Below are positions 33,495 through 42,073 of a DNA stretch of 64,000 nucleotides, piece by piece (within the stretch, counting starts at the first letter, position 1; the number at the start of each line of letters is the position of its first letter). Source of the DNA: an uncultured Propionibacteriaceae bacterium (GTDB lineage: Bacteria; Actinomycetota; Actinomycetes; Propionibacteriales; Propionibacteriaceae). The notes below the pieces were generated by a model. The model was not told the origin of the DNA, did not search any database, and worked only from the letters and a program-made list of their open reading frames with translations. The stretch covers positions 186,001 through 250,000 of the forward strand of contig CALIWR010000006.1 in the NCBI GenBank assembly GCA_938046585.1, given 5' to 3'. The position numbers and the translations under genes were made by a program.

Positions 33495-34396
33495 TGGAGA
33501 TCTGGAACTCGGTTTTCAGCCTGGCCCTCGTCGGGACCACGCTCATGTTCCTGACCCCGATCCTGCTGGCCGCGATCGGGGGCGCCATCACCCAGCAGGC
33601 CGACATCCTCAACATCGGCCTGGAAGGCATGATGCTGGTCGGCGCGTTCAGCGCGATCGCAGTCGGAGCGGCTGCCCACAGCGCCGTAGTCGGGGTGCTG
33701 GCCGCGGTGGTTTCGGCTTTGTTGCTGTCGATCATCTACGCGATCTGCACGCTGTGGTGGAAGGCCGACTTCATCGTGGTCGGTATCGGCGTCAACATCT
33801 TGGCCCTCGGGCTGACGGTGTTCCTGCTGCAGATCCTGTACGGCAACCCGGGCAGTACCCCGGCCTCGGTGACTATCTCGCTGCCGAAGCCGCACCTGCC
33901 GGTGCTGGGAGACCAGACCGCGCTGGTGTACCTGGCGCTGCTGTGCGTACCGGCGTACGCCTTCCTGCTGTACCGGACCCGCTTTGGGGTGCACCTGCGG
34001 GCAGTCGGTGAGGACCTGCCGGCGGCGACCGCCGCCGGCATCGACGGGACCCGGGTGAAGTTCATCTCGGTGATGCTGTGCGGGGTGCTGTGCGGCCTGG
34101 CCGGGGCCCAGCTGTCGATGGCCAACCTCGGCTCGTACACCACCAACATGACCGCAGGCCGCGGCTTTATCGCGGTCGCAGCGCTCACCTTCGGCCGGGC
34201 CCGGCCGGTCCCGACCCTGGCGGCGGCGATCATCTTCGGGTTCGCTGATGCGATCGCCGATCGGCTCGGGGTAGCCGGGGTCAATTCCAATCTCGCCAAG
34301 ATGGCGCCGTACATCATCACGATCGTGGCGTTGACCCTGGCATCGCTGGAGATCATGAAGCGGCGGCGCCGGTCCGCCGCCCTCAAGGAGGCATAA
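33494..34396 (+). CDS. Nucleoside ABC transporter permease
   Basis: Second membrane subunit of the BMP-type importer (YufQ-like), 300 residues and about eight helices. The family segment QADILNIGLEGMMLVGAF is near the N-terminus and GRGFIAVAALTFGRARP in the last third. Its ATG shares a base with the stop of the fused ATPase-permease. Nucleoside hydrolase genes follow 6 bp later. Confidence 0.92.
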   Translation: MEIWNSVFSLALVGTTLMFLTPILLAAIGGAITQQADILNIGLEGMMLVGAFSAIAVGAAAHSAVVGVLAAVVSALLLSIIYAICTLWWKADFIVVGIGVNILALGLTVFLLQILYGNPGSTPASVTISLPKPHLPVLGDQTALVYLALLCVPAYAFLLYRTRFGVHLRAVGEDLPAATAAGIDGTRVKFISVMLCGVLCGLAGAQLSMANLGSYTTNMTAGRGFIAVAALTFGRARPVPTLAAAIIFGFADAIADRLGVAGVNSNLAKMAPYIITIVALTLASLEIMKRRRRSAALKEA

Positions 34397-34401
34397 CACC
34401 C

Positions 34402-35358
34402 ATGGCGCAACGGCTGATCCTCGACTGTGACCCCGGCCACGACGACGCGATGGCGATCATGCTGGCCGCAGCCGACCCGCGGCTGGACCTGCTGGCGATC
34501 ACGACCGTGGCCGGCAACCAGACCCTGCCCAAGGTGACCCGCAACGCGCTGGCGGTCTGTACCGCGGCCCACATCACCGGGGTTCCGGTGGCCGCCGGGG
34601 CGGCCCGGCCGATACATCGCGAGCAGGTGGTGGCACCGGCCATCCACGGCGATTCCGGGCTGGACGGGCCGATCCTGCCCGAACCAACAATCGACCTGGA
34701 TCCCCGTACCGCGGCTGACCTGATCGTGGAAACGGTCTTGCGGGAACCAGAGCACAGCGTCAACCTGGTCCCGGTCGGGCCGCTGACCAATATCGCGCTG
34801 GCGCTGCGGCAGGAGCCGGCGATCGCGCAGCGGGTGAGGCGGGTAGTGCTCATGGGCGGCTCCTACACCCGGGGCAATTCGACCCCCGCGGCCGAGTTCA
34901 ATATTTACGCCGACCCGGAGGCCGCGGCCGAGGTCTTCGCCGCCGGCTGGCCGATCACCATGGTCGGGCTGGACCTGACCCACCAGGCGCTGGCTGACGA
35001 CCTGGTCTTCGAACGGCTGGAGCGCATCGGCGGGCCGTTGAGCGATTTCGTGGTGGCGATGCTGCGGTTCTTCCAGTCCTCCTACCGTGAATCCCAGGGT
35101 TTGCGATACCCGCCGGTGCACGACCCGACCGCGGTCGCGGTGCTGCTCGGGCAGGGGCTGGTCACTACCGAGCGGGCCCGGGTGGATGTGGAAACCCAGG
35201 GTCAGCTGACGTACGGGATGACCGTGGTCGACTTCGAGACCCACCGCGGGATCCACCACAACCAGTTGCCACCCAACTGCGACGTCGCCACCCGGCTCGA
35301 CGTGGCGGGCTTCTGGGATGTCATGATCGCTGCCATCGCTACCCTCTCGGAGCGTTGA
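34402..35358 (+). CDS. Nucleoside hydrolase (IUNH family), copy 1
   Basis: Hydrolyses the N-glycosidic bond of ribonucleosides to base and ribose. It has 318 residues. The calcium/ribose site DCDPGHDD is at 8-15 and the C-terminal catalytic-region motif VHDPTAVAVLL is present, as is AAEFNIYADPEAAAEV. AAGGAG lies just upstream, at the end of the permease gene. Two bases separate its stop from copy 2. Base preference cannot be read from the sequence. Confidence 0.93.
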   Translation: MAQRLILDCDPGHDDAMAIMLAAADPRLDLLAITTVAGNQTLPKVTRNALAVCTAAHITGVPVAAGAARPIHREQVVAPAIHGDSGLDGPILPEPTIDLDPRTAADLIVETVLREPEHSVNLVPVGPLTNIALALRQEPAIAQRVRRVVLMGGSYTRGNSTPAAEFNIYADPEAAAEVFAAGWPITMVGLDLTHQALADDLVFERLERIGGPLSDFVVAMLRFFQSSYRESQGLRYPPVHDPTAVAVLLGQGLVTTERARVDVETQGQLTYGMTVVDFETHRGIHHNQLPPNCDVATRLDVAGFWDVMIAAIATLSER

Positions 35359-35359
35359 G

Positions 35360-36313
35360 ATGACGATCCCGGTCATCATCGACACCGACCCCGGCATCGA
35401 CGATGCGGTCGCGCTGGCCCTCGCGGCTGCCAGTCCCGAACTGAGATTGCTGGGGGTGACCACGGTCGCAGGCAACATCGGCCTCGACAACACCACCGCG
35501 AATGCACTGCGGGTGATGCACCTGCTGGGTCGAGACCAGGTCCCGGTCGCAGCCGGCGCGGCCCGCGGGCTGGTGCACGACCAATCTTTCGCTGACGCCT
35601 CGATCCACGGCCAGGGCGGCCTGGGCGGGGTCGAACTGCCGCTACCCGAGCGGCGCGCTGACCCGCGCGGCGCGCTGGCGCTGATGGTGGAGCTGATCGA
35701 GTCCAGTCCCGAACCGGTGACGATGGTGGCGATCGGCCCGCTAACCAATGTGGCCTTGCTGGCCGCGACCCGCCCAGATCTGTACGCCCGGCTAGAGCGG
35801 CTGGTGATTATGGGCGGCTCAGCGCACCTGACCGGCAACCATTCCCCCGCAGCCGAGTTCAATATCTGGTTCGACCCGGAGGCCGCAGCGCGGGTCTTCG
35901 CGGCCGGAGTCCCGATCACCATGGTCGGGCTGGATGTGACCCAGCAGGCGCTCTTCGCCGGTTCCGACTGGGACCGGCTGCGCGGCCCGCAGGCGGGGCC
36001 GCTGGCGCGAGCGATCACGGCCATGATCGACTGCTATAGCGCCTTCTACCGCTCTTTCCTGGGCTTGGACGCCACCGCCCAGCACGACGCGCTAGCGGTC
36101 GCGGCGCTGGTCAGACCGGCATTGGTGACTACCCAACGGGTCTGGGTCGGGGTAGAGACGGCCGGAACGTACACCCGGGGCATGACGGTCGCCGACCTGC
36201 GCGGGGTCTGGCATCACCAGCCCAACACCGACGTCGCCCTCGACGTGGACGCGGCCGGGTACATCGACTTCCTGGTGGGCCGGATCGCCGAACTCGACGC
36301 CCGGTTGCGCTAA
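35360..36313 (+). CDS. Nucleoside hydrolase (IUNH family), copy 2
   Basis: Paralogue of the previous gene, 317 residues, with DTDPGIDD at 8-15, AAEFNIWFDPEAAARV and the C-terminal QHDALAVAALV. The two copies differ at the residue after Gly in the first motif (His against Ile) and around the C-terminal His, so they may prefer different nucleosides. It ends the rightward salvage cluster, with 10 bp to the convergent orphan gene. Confidence 0.93.
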   Translation: MTIPVIIDTDPGIDDAVALALAAASPELRLLGVTTVAGNIGLDNTTANALRVMHLLGRDQVPVAAGAARGLVHDQSFADASIHGQGGLGGVELPLPERRADPRGALALMVELIESSPEPVTMVAIGPLTNVALLAATRPDLYARLERLVIMGGSAHLTGNHSPAAEFNIWFDPEAAARVFAAGVPITMVGLDVTQQALFAGSDWDRLRGPQAGPLARAITAMIDCYSAFYRSFLGLDATAQHDALAVAALVRPALVTTQRVWVGVETAGTYTRGMTVADLRGVWHHQPNTDVALDVDAAGYIDFLVGRIAELDARLR

Positions 36314-36323
36314 GGGTGCGACC

Positions 36324-36872
36324 TCAGCTGGTGTAGCGCTGGTGGGCGAGGTCCCGCAAGTCGAGCATCAGCTGCGTCACCTGGGCCGGGTCAGTCGGCT
36401 GGTCTGCCTGGACTTCGAGGGCGACCTCGCCCCGGGTCGTCAGGCCGATCGCCGCGTCGAGGTGGTCAGGCGCCCAATCCAGCAGCAAGACCTCGTCGTG
36501 GACCTGGCTCGCGGCCCAGTCCAACAACAGTTCGGGGGTGCCGGGCAGCAGGCCCTGGCGGGACCGGGACCAGCCAAGCCGGGTTCCAGGGCCGCCGAGA
36601 CGCTGCACCGCCTCGGCACGAGGCAGGTCCAGCAGCAGCCGCAGCCCACCAGGAGACGAATGCAGGTCCAGCCCGGAGACGGTGATCACCGACGAACCGC
36701 TCAACTGCCGGGCGTACAGCCCCGGCCGGGGCTCGGTACGCCACTCGGTCAGCCGGATCTGGTGCACTGGCGGCTCCTGCGCGGTGACCCCGAGTAGAAC
36801 CTGTTCCAGGCCGTACCCATGGCGGGCGCGTGGACTCATCAGCATCGTGCGCAAACCCCGCAACAGATTCAT
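36324..36872 (-). CDS. Protein of unknown function
   Basis: A 182-residue protein I do not recognise. The ATG 36872 has AAAGGGG about 8 nt upstream. It starts basic (MNLLRGLRTMLMSPRARHGYG) and has no signal peptide or membrane helix. The rest alternates short strands and Leu-rich helices, with an unusually high Leu content. It stands alone on its strand, convergent with the nucleoside hydrolases and divergent from the cupin gene (183-bp gap without a convincing promoter). Confidence 0.65.
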   Translation of the reverse strand: MNLLRGLRTMLMSPRARHGYGLEQVLLGVTAQEPPVHQIRLTEWRTEPRPGLYARQLSGSSVITVSGLDLHSSPGGLRLLLDLPRAEAVQRLGGPGTRLGWSRSRQGLLPGTPELLLDWAASQVHDEVLLLDWAPDHLDAAIGLTTRGEVALEVQADQPTDPAQVTQLMLDLRDLAHQRYTS

Positions 36873-37055
36873 GGTTGAACCCCTTTCACCCCTGACGGTA
36901 GCGAGGGTGCATCGGTCGAAGCGACCCCATGAGACCCCCTTCATGGACGTTTCAACCAGATCCGGATCGTGGGTGCCCGGCCGGCTGGGCGTGGAATACG
37001 GCTCCTGCTTTCGAGGTTGGCCAAAACATCTATACCCGACGAGAAGGAGCGCATC

Positions 37056-37508
37056 ATGACCATCCTCGACAACGGACCGCAGCCGAACGCCTTCGACATC
37101 GAGGAGGCGACCCGCGCCAACCAGACCTACCGGACCGTGGCCTGGACCGGGAAGTACCTGCAAGTGACCCTGATGTCGATCCCTGCCGGTAGCTCGATCG
37201 GGCTGGAGGTACATCCCGAGACCGACCAATTCCTCCGAGTCGACGCGGGCACCGGGCGCTGCGTCATGGGCCCGGCCGAGGACGACCTCAGCTTTAGCCA
37301 GGACGTGAGCGACGGCTGGAGTATCCAGGTCCCCGCCGGCACCTGGCACGACGTCATCAACACCGGCGACCAGCCGCTGCAGGTATACGCGGTGTACGCG
37401 CCTACCCACCACAGCGCCGGAAAGGTCCATGCCACCTTCGAGGAGGCCGAACGCGACGAAGAGGCCGGTACCGACGAGCCTCCAGCCTGGACCGTCCAGC
37501 CGGGCTGA
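37056..37508 (+). CDS. Cupin-domain protein
   Basis: A small single-domain cupin of 150 residues, ATG 37056 with AAGGAG 7 nt upstream. The metal-binding motifs are EVHPETDQFLRVDAGTG (motif 1, with His and Glu) and PAGTWHDVINTGDQPL (motif 2, with His). Similar stand-alone cupins are annotated as mannose-6-phosphate isomerase-like, but the substrate is unknown. The C-terminus is acidic. It precedes the pseudouridine genes without being clearly co-transcribed. Confidence 0.85.
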   Translation: MTILDNGPQPNAFDIEEATRANQTYRTVAWTGKYLQVTLMSIPAGSSIGLEVHPETDQFLRVDAGTGRCVMGPAEDDLSFSQDVSDGWSIQVPAGTWHDVINTGDQPLQVYAVYAPTHHSAGKVHATFEEAERDEEAGTDEPPAWTVQPG

Positions 37509-37549
37509 GCGCGGCCTTAGCCGGTCCGCAGACCGTCTGCTGATCTAGC

Positions 37550-37562
37550 TATGCTGCCCGCC
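37550..37562 (+). promoter_or_regulatory. Probable -10 box of a leaderless psuG transcript
   Basis: TATGCT at 37550-37555 is followed by 7 nt and ATG 37563, with no Shine-Dalgarno sequence. An in-frame ATG at 37551 lies inside the hexamer and is thus unlikely to be the start. Confidence 0.5.
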
Positions 37563-38465
37563 ATGACGCTCAGGATCGGTGACCATGTTCAGGCTGCGCT
37601 GGCTCACAACCGCGCGGTCGTCGCGCTCGAGTCGACCATCATCACCCACGGCCTGCCCCGGCCTCGGAATGTGGAGGTCGCCCGCCAAGCCGAGGACGTG
37701 GTCCGGGCCGCCGGCGCCGTACCGGCCACTGTCGGGGTGCTCGACGGCGAGGCCGTGGTCGGCCTGAGCGCTGTCGAACTGGAGCGGCTCGGCGGTGATG
37801 ACCGGGCCGTGAAGTGCAGCATCCGCGACCTGGCCACCGCCCTGGTCCGCCGCCAGCCGGGCGGCACCACCGTCGCCGCCACCGCCTATCTCGCCCACCA
37901 GGCGGGGATTACGGTCTTCCCGACCGGTGGCCTGGGCGGGGTACACCGGGGCGCCGCCAGCACCTTCGACGAGTCCGCCGACCTGGTGGCGTTGTCGCAG
38001 CTGCCGGTGGTGATGGTCTCGGCCGGGGTCAAGTCGATCCTCGACACCGGTGCCACTTTGGAGCGGCTGGAGACCCTGAACGTGGCGGTCCTGGGATACC
38101 AGACCGACGCCTTCCCCGGTTTTTACATCGCCGACTCCGGCTACCCGGCACCGGCCCGGGCCGACAGCCCAGCCGAGGTCGCTGCGATCGCCCGGGCCCG
38201 CGACAGGCTGGGGATCTCGTCGGCGGTGCTGGTCACCCGCCCGGTCCCGGCCGAGCATCAGCTCGACCCGGGGCTGCATGACCGGGTACTGGCTGAGGCC
38301 CTGGCCGCAGCCGAGCAGCAGGGAATCCACGGCCACGATGTGACCCCGTTCCTGCTGGACTACTTCCACACCGCCACCGAGGGGGCCTCGGAGGCCACCA
38401 ACGTCCAGATCTACCTGGGTAATGTCGGCCTCGGCGCCGAGATCGCCCAGGCGCTCACCGCGTGA
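37563..38465 (+). CDS. psuG: Pseudouridine-5'-phosphate glycosidase
   Basis: Breaks the C-C bond of pseudouridine-5'-phosphate to uracil and ribose-5-phosphate. The 300 residues carry the family signatures ALESTIITHGLPRP, ECSIRD-like KCSIRDLA, GTTVAATAYLAHQAGI, TGGLGGVHRGA and GVKSILD (the reactive Lys region). The start at 37563 follows from the leaderless promoter. The kinase gene overlaps its stop by 4 nt (GTGA), the usual psuG-psuK pairing. Confidence 0.94.
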   Translation: MTLRIGDHVQAALAHNRAVVALESTIITHGLPRPRNVEVARQAEDVVRAAGAVPATVGVLDGEAVVGLSAVELERLGGDDRAVKCSIRDLATALVRRQPGGTTVAATAYLAHQAGITVFPTGGLGGVHRGAASTFDESADLVALSQLPVVMVSAGVKSILDTGATLERLETLNVAVLGYQTDAFPGFYIADSGYPAPARADSPAEVAAIARARDRLGISSAVLVTRPVPAEHQLDPGLHDRVLAEALAAAEQQGIHGHDVTPFLLDYFHTATEGASEATNVQIYLGNVGLGAEIAQALTA

Positions 38466-39313
38466 GTGTCGCCACCCTCGGCGACCTGGTCGAGGACATC
38501 GTGGTCTGGCTGGCTGAGCCGCTCGCTGTCGGGACGGACACGGCGGGCCAGATCACCCGGACCCGGGGCGGCAGCGCAGCGAATGTCGCGGCCGCGGTCG
38601 CCGTACGGGGTTTGGTCCCGGCCCGCTACCTGGGTTGTGTCGGCCCGGACCCGACCGGCGACAGACTGGTCGCGGATCTATCCCGGGCCGGGGTCGAGGT
38701 CCGGGTCCAGCGCCGCGGCAGCACCGGCACGATCGTGGTCGTGGTCAGCGCCGACGGCGAGCGGACCATGATCCCGCAGCGGGGGGCGGCCACCCTACTG
38801 GAACCGGTCGATGATTCCTGGCTTGATCAGCTCGCCGTGCTGCACGTGCCGGCGTACAGCCTCTGCGTCGAGCCGACCGCGACCGCCGCCCAGGATGCGT
38901 TACGCCGGGCCCGAGCCCGGCAGGTGGTGACCAGTATCGATGCGTCCTCGGTGGGCGCCTTATCCCAACTCGGCCGTGGCCGGGCCCGGGAGCTGCTGAC
39001 CGACCTGGCTCCCGACCATTTGCTGGCTAATGCCGACGAGGCGGCCTTCCTCGGGGTCGGCCACGACGACTGGCTGGCTGACACCGTACGCGTGGTCAAG
39101 CACGGGGCCAACCCGACTCTGGTCCTGATCGGCTCACAGCGGGCTGAGGTCCCGGTGCCGCCGGTCAGCGGCATCCGTGACACCACCGGCGCCGGGGATG
39201 CTTTCGCCGGCGGCTATCTGTCGGCGGTCGCGACCGGGCAGGACCCGATATCGGCGGCCACCGTCGGACATGGTCTCGCAGCCCAGGCCCTGGCCCGGCC
39301 AGGTGCCTTATGA
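38462..39313 (+). CDS. psuK: PfkB-family kinase, probable pseudouridine kinase
   Basis: Probably phosphorylates pseudouridine to the 5'-phosphate used by PsuG. It has 283 residues and starts at a GTG overlapping the psuG stop. The PfkB motifs are TRGGSAANVAAAVAVRG near the start and DTTGAGDAFAGGY with the catalytic Asp. The specificity is inferred from the coupling to psuG, since PfkB kinases are hard to tell apart by sequence. Confidence 0.82.
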   Translation: MSVATLGDLVEDIVVWLAEPLAVGTDTAGQITRTRGGSAANVAAAVAVRGLVPARYLGCVGPDPTGDRLVADLSRAGVEVRVQRRGSTGTIVVVVSADGERTMIPQRGAATLLEPVDDSWLDQLAVLHVPAYSLCVEPTATAAQDALRRARARQVVTSIDASSVGALSQLGRGRARELLTDLAPDHLLANADEAAFLGVGHDDWLADTVRVVKHGANPTLVLIGSQRAEVPVPPVSGIRDTTGAGDAFAGGYLSAVATGQDPISAATVGHGLAAQALARPGAL

Positions 39314-39413
39314 CCAGGTTTGCCTCACGCCTTGATAACAACCCGCGTGTCGTGCCCAGAACCCGGCAGACTAGGTCTGGCGAGACCACCCACGATTCGC
39401 GACAGGAGGACTG

Positions 39414-39905
39414 ATGGCAGCCGAGAGCTCGTTCGACATCGTCAGCAAGGTCGACCGTCAAGAGGTCGACAACGCCATCAATCAGGCAGCCAAGGAGGTG
39501 TCGCAGCGGTTCGACTTCAAAGGCACCGATTCGTCGATCGCCTGGCAGGGCGAGACCGTCCTGCTGGAGAGCTCAACCGAGGAGCGGCTGAAGGCGGTGC
39601 TGGATGTCTTCTACTCCAAACTGGCCCGCCGCGGGGTGGATCTCAAGGCCCTCGACCCGGGCGATCCGAAACAGTCCGGCAAGCGGTGGCGGCAGGTGTG
39701 CGCCCTTCAGCAGGGGATCTCACAGGAGAACGCCAAGAAGATCACGAAACTGGTTCGCGACCAGGGGCCGAAGGCTGTCAAGACCCAGATCCAGGGCGAT
39801 GAGCTGCGAGTTTCGTCGAAGTCCCGAGACGACTTGCAAGCGGTCCAGGCGCTGATCCGCAAGGCCGACTACGACTTCGCCGTCCAATTCGTCAACTACC
39901 GGTAG
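39414..39905 (+). CDS. YajQ-family nucleotide-binding protein
   Basis: UPF0234/YajQ protein of 163 residues with two RNP-like domains. The start MAAESSFDIVSKVDRQEV and the segment RFDFKGTDSSI are typical. ATG 39414 has AGGAGG upstream. Some homologues bind cyclic di-GMP or RNA; the role here is unknown. It lies between psuK and the epimerase gene. Confidence 0.93.
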   Translation: MAAESSFDIVSKVDRQEVDNAINQAAKEVSQRFDFKGTDSSIAWQGETVLLESSTEERLKAVLDVFYSKLARRGVDLKALDPGDPKQSGKRWRQVCALQQGISQENAKKITKLVRDQGPKAVKTQIQGDELRVSSKSRDDLQAVQALIRKADYDFAVQFVNYR

Positions 39906-39914
39906 GCGGTCGGA

Positions 39915-40886
39915 TTGCGGGTTGTGGTCACGGGTGCCACCGGATTCATCGGTGGCGCGGCAGCGCGTGCCCTGCACCGCTCGGGCCATGATGTCACCGG
40001 CATCGGACGCAACCAGGAGGCGGGCGAACAACTCCGCGCCGACGGGATCCACTTCGTCTGGATGGACATCCGCCGACCGTACTGGGTCGACCTGCTGGAA
40101 GGCACCGATGTGGTGGTCCACGCGGCGGCCGCCCACACCGTCTGGGACACCTGGGAAACGTACCGCGACACTAACGTTGAGGCCTCGGCGACACTGGCCC
40201 GATCCTGTAAGGCGTTCGGGACCCGGATGGTGTACATCAGCCACTCGGCGGTGTACAACCTGAGCGACCGGAAATGGAACATCCCCGAATCCCAGCCCTG
40301 CGGACCCCGCTTCGACAGCCGATATTCGATGTCAAAATACCTGGCCGAGCAGGAGATCCAGCAGGTGCTCCCCGGGGCCTGCATCCTACGGCTGCGCCGG
40401 GTGTACGGCCCGGGTGACACCACCTTCCTGCCCCGGGTGGCGGGCGCGATCCGCGATGGCCGGCTGCCCCGCCTCACCCGAGGCGAAGTCCGCAACCAGT
40501 TGCTGCACATCGGTAACGCGGTAGAGGCGATCGAACTCGCCGTCGGTAGCCGCATCTCCGGCCCGGTCAACCTGGGCGACACCGAGCTGGTGGGGATGTG
40601 GTCGTTGGTAGACCGGGTAGCCGACGCGATCGGCACCCCCCGGCCCAAACGGTACCTGCCGGCCGGGGTGGCGGTGCTGGCGGCCAAAACCGTCGAGTGG
40701 TGGGCTCGCCGCCGCCAGTCGCTGGAGCCGCCTTTTACCGTGGGCGAGGTGAGAATCCTGACCCGGGGTCTGAGCCTGGACCTAACCCGAGCCCATACCG
40801 AGCTGGGTTACTGGCCGGTGATCGAGACCGAAGCTGGCCTGCGGGCCGCAATTGACGCGTTGCGTCCCCGAAGGGCCGCCCCATGA
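39915..40886 (+). CDS. NAD-dependent epimerase/dehydratase family protein
   Basis: Extended short-chain dehydrogenase of 323 residues. The Rossmann loop VTGATGFIGG lies near the N-terminus and the catalytic pair in YSMSK near residue 138. The chain also resembles 3-beta-hydroxysteroid dehydrogenase-like epimerases. It appears to start with TTG 39915, the only start that keeps the whole first strand. The substrate is unknown. The phosphoesterase gene overlaps its stop by 4 nt. Confidence 0.88.
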   Translation: MRVVVTGATGFIGGAAARALHRSGHDVTGIGRNQEAGEQLRADGIHFVWMDIRRPYWVDLLEGTDVVVHAAAAHTVWDTWETYRDTNVEASATLARSCKAFGTRMVYISHSAVYNLSDRKWNIPESQPCGPRFDSRYSMSKYLAEQEIQQVLPGACILRLRRVYGPGDTTFLPRVAGAIRDGRLPRLTRGEVRNQLLHIGNAVEAIELAVGSRISGPVNLGDTELVGMWSLVDRVADAIGTPRPKRYLPAGVAVLAAKTVEWWARRRQSLEPPFTVGEVRILTRGLSLDLTRAHTELGYWPVIETEAGLRAAIDALRPRRAAP

Positions 40887-42058
40887 GCGGCCGCGTGATC
40901 GTCGTTGTCGTGGTGAGCCTGCTGTTGTGGGCGCTGCTGTTGTGGAGACTGGGGTGGGCGCTGCGCTGGTCACGACGCGGGCAGTGGCGGGCTGTTGTCG
41001 GTACGTTCGTACTGACGGTGCTGGCCTTGTGCGGGCTGATGGGAGTCATGCTGAACCCGCGCCGCTGGCGCTGGCTGACTACCGCCTTGTTGGTGCTAGA
41101 TGGGTACGTCTTCTACCTGCTGCTGGGGCTGCTGGCCGCGGGCCTCGTAGCGACCGGCTGGCGGCTGGTGGACCTGCTGCGGCGGGCCCGGCCGACCAGG
41201 GCCGAGCTGGGGCGACGACTGCGGCGGGTGACGGCGCTGATGCTGACGTTGGCGGCGGTGGTGACCGGGTACGGGCTGGTCGAGGCTGCCACGGTACGGG
41301 TGACCCGGGTGACGCTCACCTCGGCTGACCTGCCAGCCGAATTCGACGGCTTCCGGGTGGCGCTGATCACCGACCTGCACATCGGCCCGTCCCGTGGCCG
41401 GGCCTTCCTGGAGCGGCTGGTGGCCCAGGTGAACGCCGAACAGGTAGACCTGGTGGTGGTAGCCGGTGACCTGGTCGACGGCCCGGTCAACTACCTGGCC
41501 GAGGATCTGGCCCCGCTGTCCCAGCTGCGCAGCACATACCCGGTGGTGGTGACCACCGGCAACCATGAATTCTTCTACGACGCCGCAGACTGGGTCGCCG
41601 ACTGGCGCCGGCAGGGGTTGACGGTTCTCACCAACGATGCGCTGGTGCTGCACCGGGGCTCGGCCAGCATCGACGTGCTGGGGATCAATGACCGCTCCGG
41701 GCAGCCGCCGCTAGCCGAGGACCTGCAGGCGGCACTCGCCCAGCTGCCGGCGCAGGGCGTGTCACCGGCAGACACCTCCCGATTCCGGCTGCTGATCGCC
41801 CACCAGCCTCGGATGGCGTCCTCAGCGGACGGTCTCGCAGCCCGCGTCGGGGTGGACCTGCAACTGTCGGGGCACACCCACGGCGGGCAGATGTGGCCGA
41901 TCCACTACCTGGTCCCGTTGCAGCAGCCGTACCTGTCGGGCTACCGGGTGGTCTCCCAGGTCCCGGTGTACACCTCGCGCGGCGCCGGTGGCTATGGTCC
42001 CCCGGTCCGGGTCGGCGCCCCACCCGAGGTCCCGGTGATCACCCTGCGCCGTGGCTGA
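40883..42058 (+). CDS. Membrane metallophosphoesterase
   Basis: A 391-residue protein with about four N-terminal membrane helices (1-105) and a calcineurin-like domain (about 130-385). The metal-binding motifs are TDLHIG, GDLVDG, GNHEF and GHTHGGQ, all complete. It belongs to the YkuE-like group of membrane-attached phosphoesterases, whose substrates are largely undefined. Its ATG overlaps the epimerase stop. It converges on the hydrolase gene at 42074 with 15 bp between. Confidence 0.92.
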   Translation: MSGRVIVVVVVSLLLWALLLWRLGWALRWSRRGQWRAVVGTFVLTVLALCGLMGVMLNPRRWRWLTTALLVLDGYVFYLLLGLLAAGLVATGWRLVDLLRRARPTRAELGRRLRRVTALMLTLAAVVTGYGLVEAATVRVTRVTLTSADLPAEFDGFRVALITDLHIGPSRGRAFLERLVAQVNAEQVDLVVVAGDLVDGPVNYLAEDLAPLSQLRSTYPVVVTTGNHEFFYDAADWVADWRRQGLTVLTNDALVLHRGSASIDVLGINDRSGQPPLAEDLQAALAQLPAQGVSPADTSRFRLLIAHQPRMASSADGLAARVGVDLQLSGHTHGGQMWPIHYLVPLQQPYLSGYRVVSQVPVYTSRGAGGYGPPVRVGAPPEVPVITLRRG

Positions 42059-42073
42059 AGCTCCGGCCGCCGG

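Noticed and set aside
33736..36024. Minus-strand open frame of 762 codons across the nucleoside hydrolase genes
   Set aside because: Lies opposite two intact enzyme genes with clear motifs; the product is Ser/Arg/Ala-rich noise.
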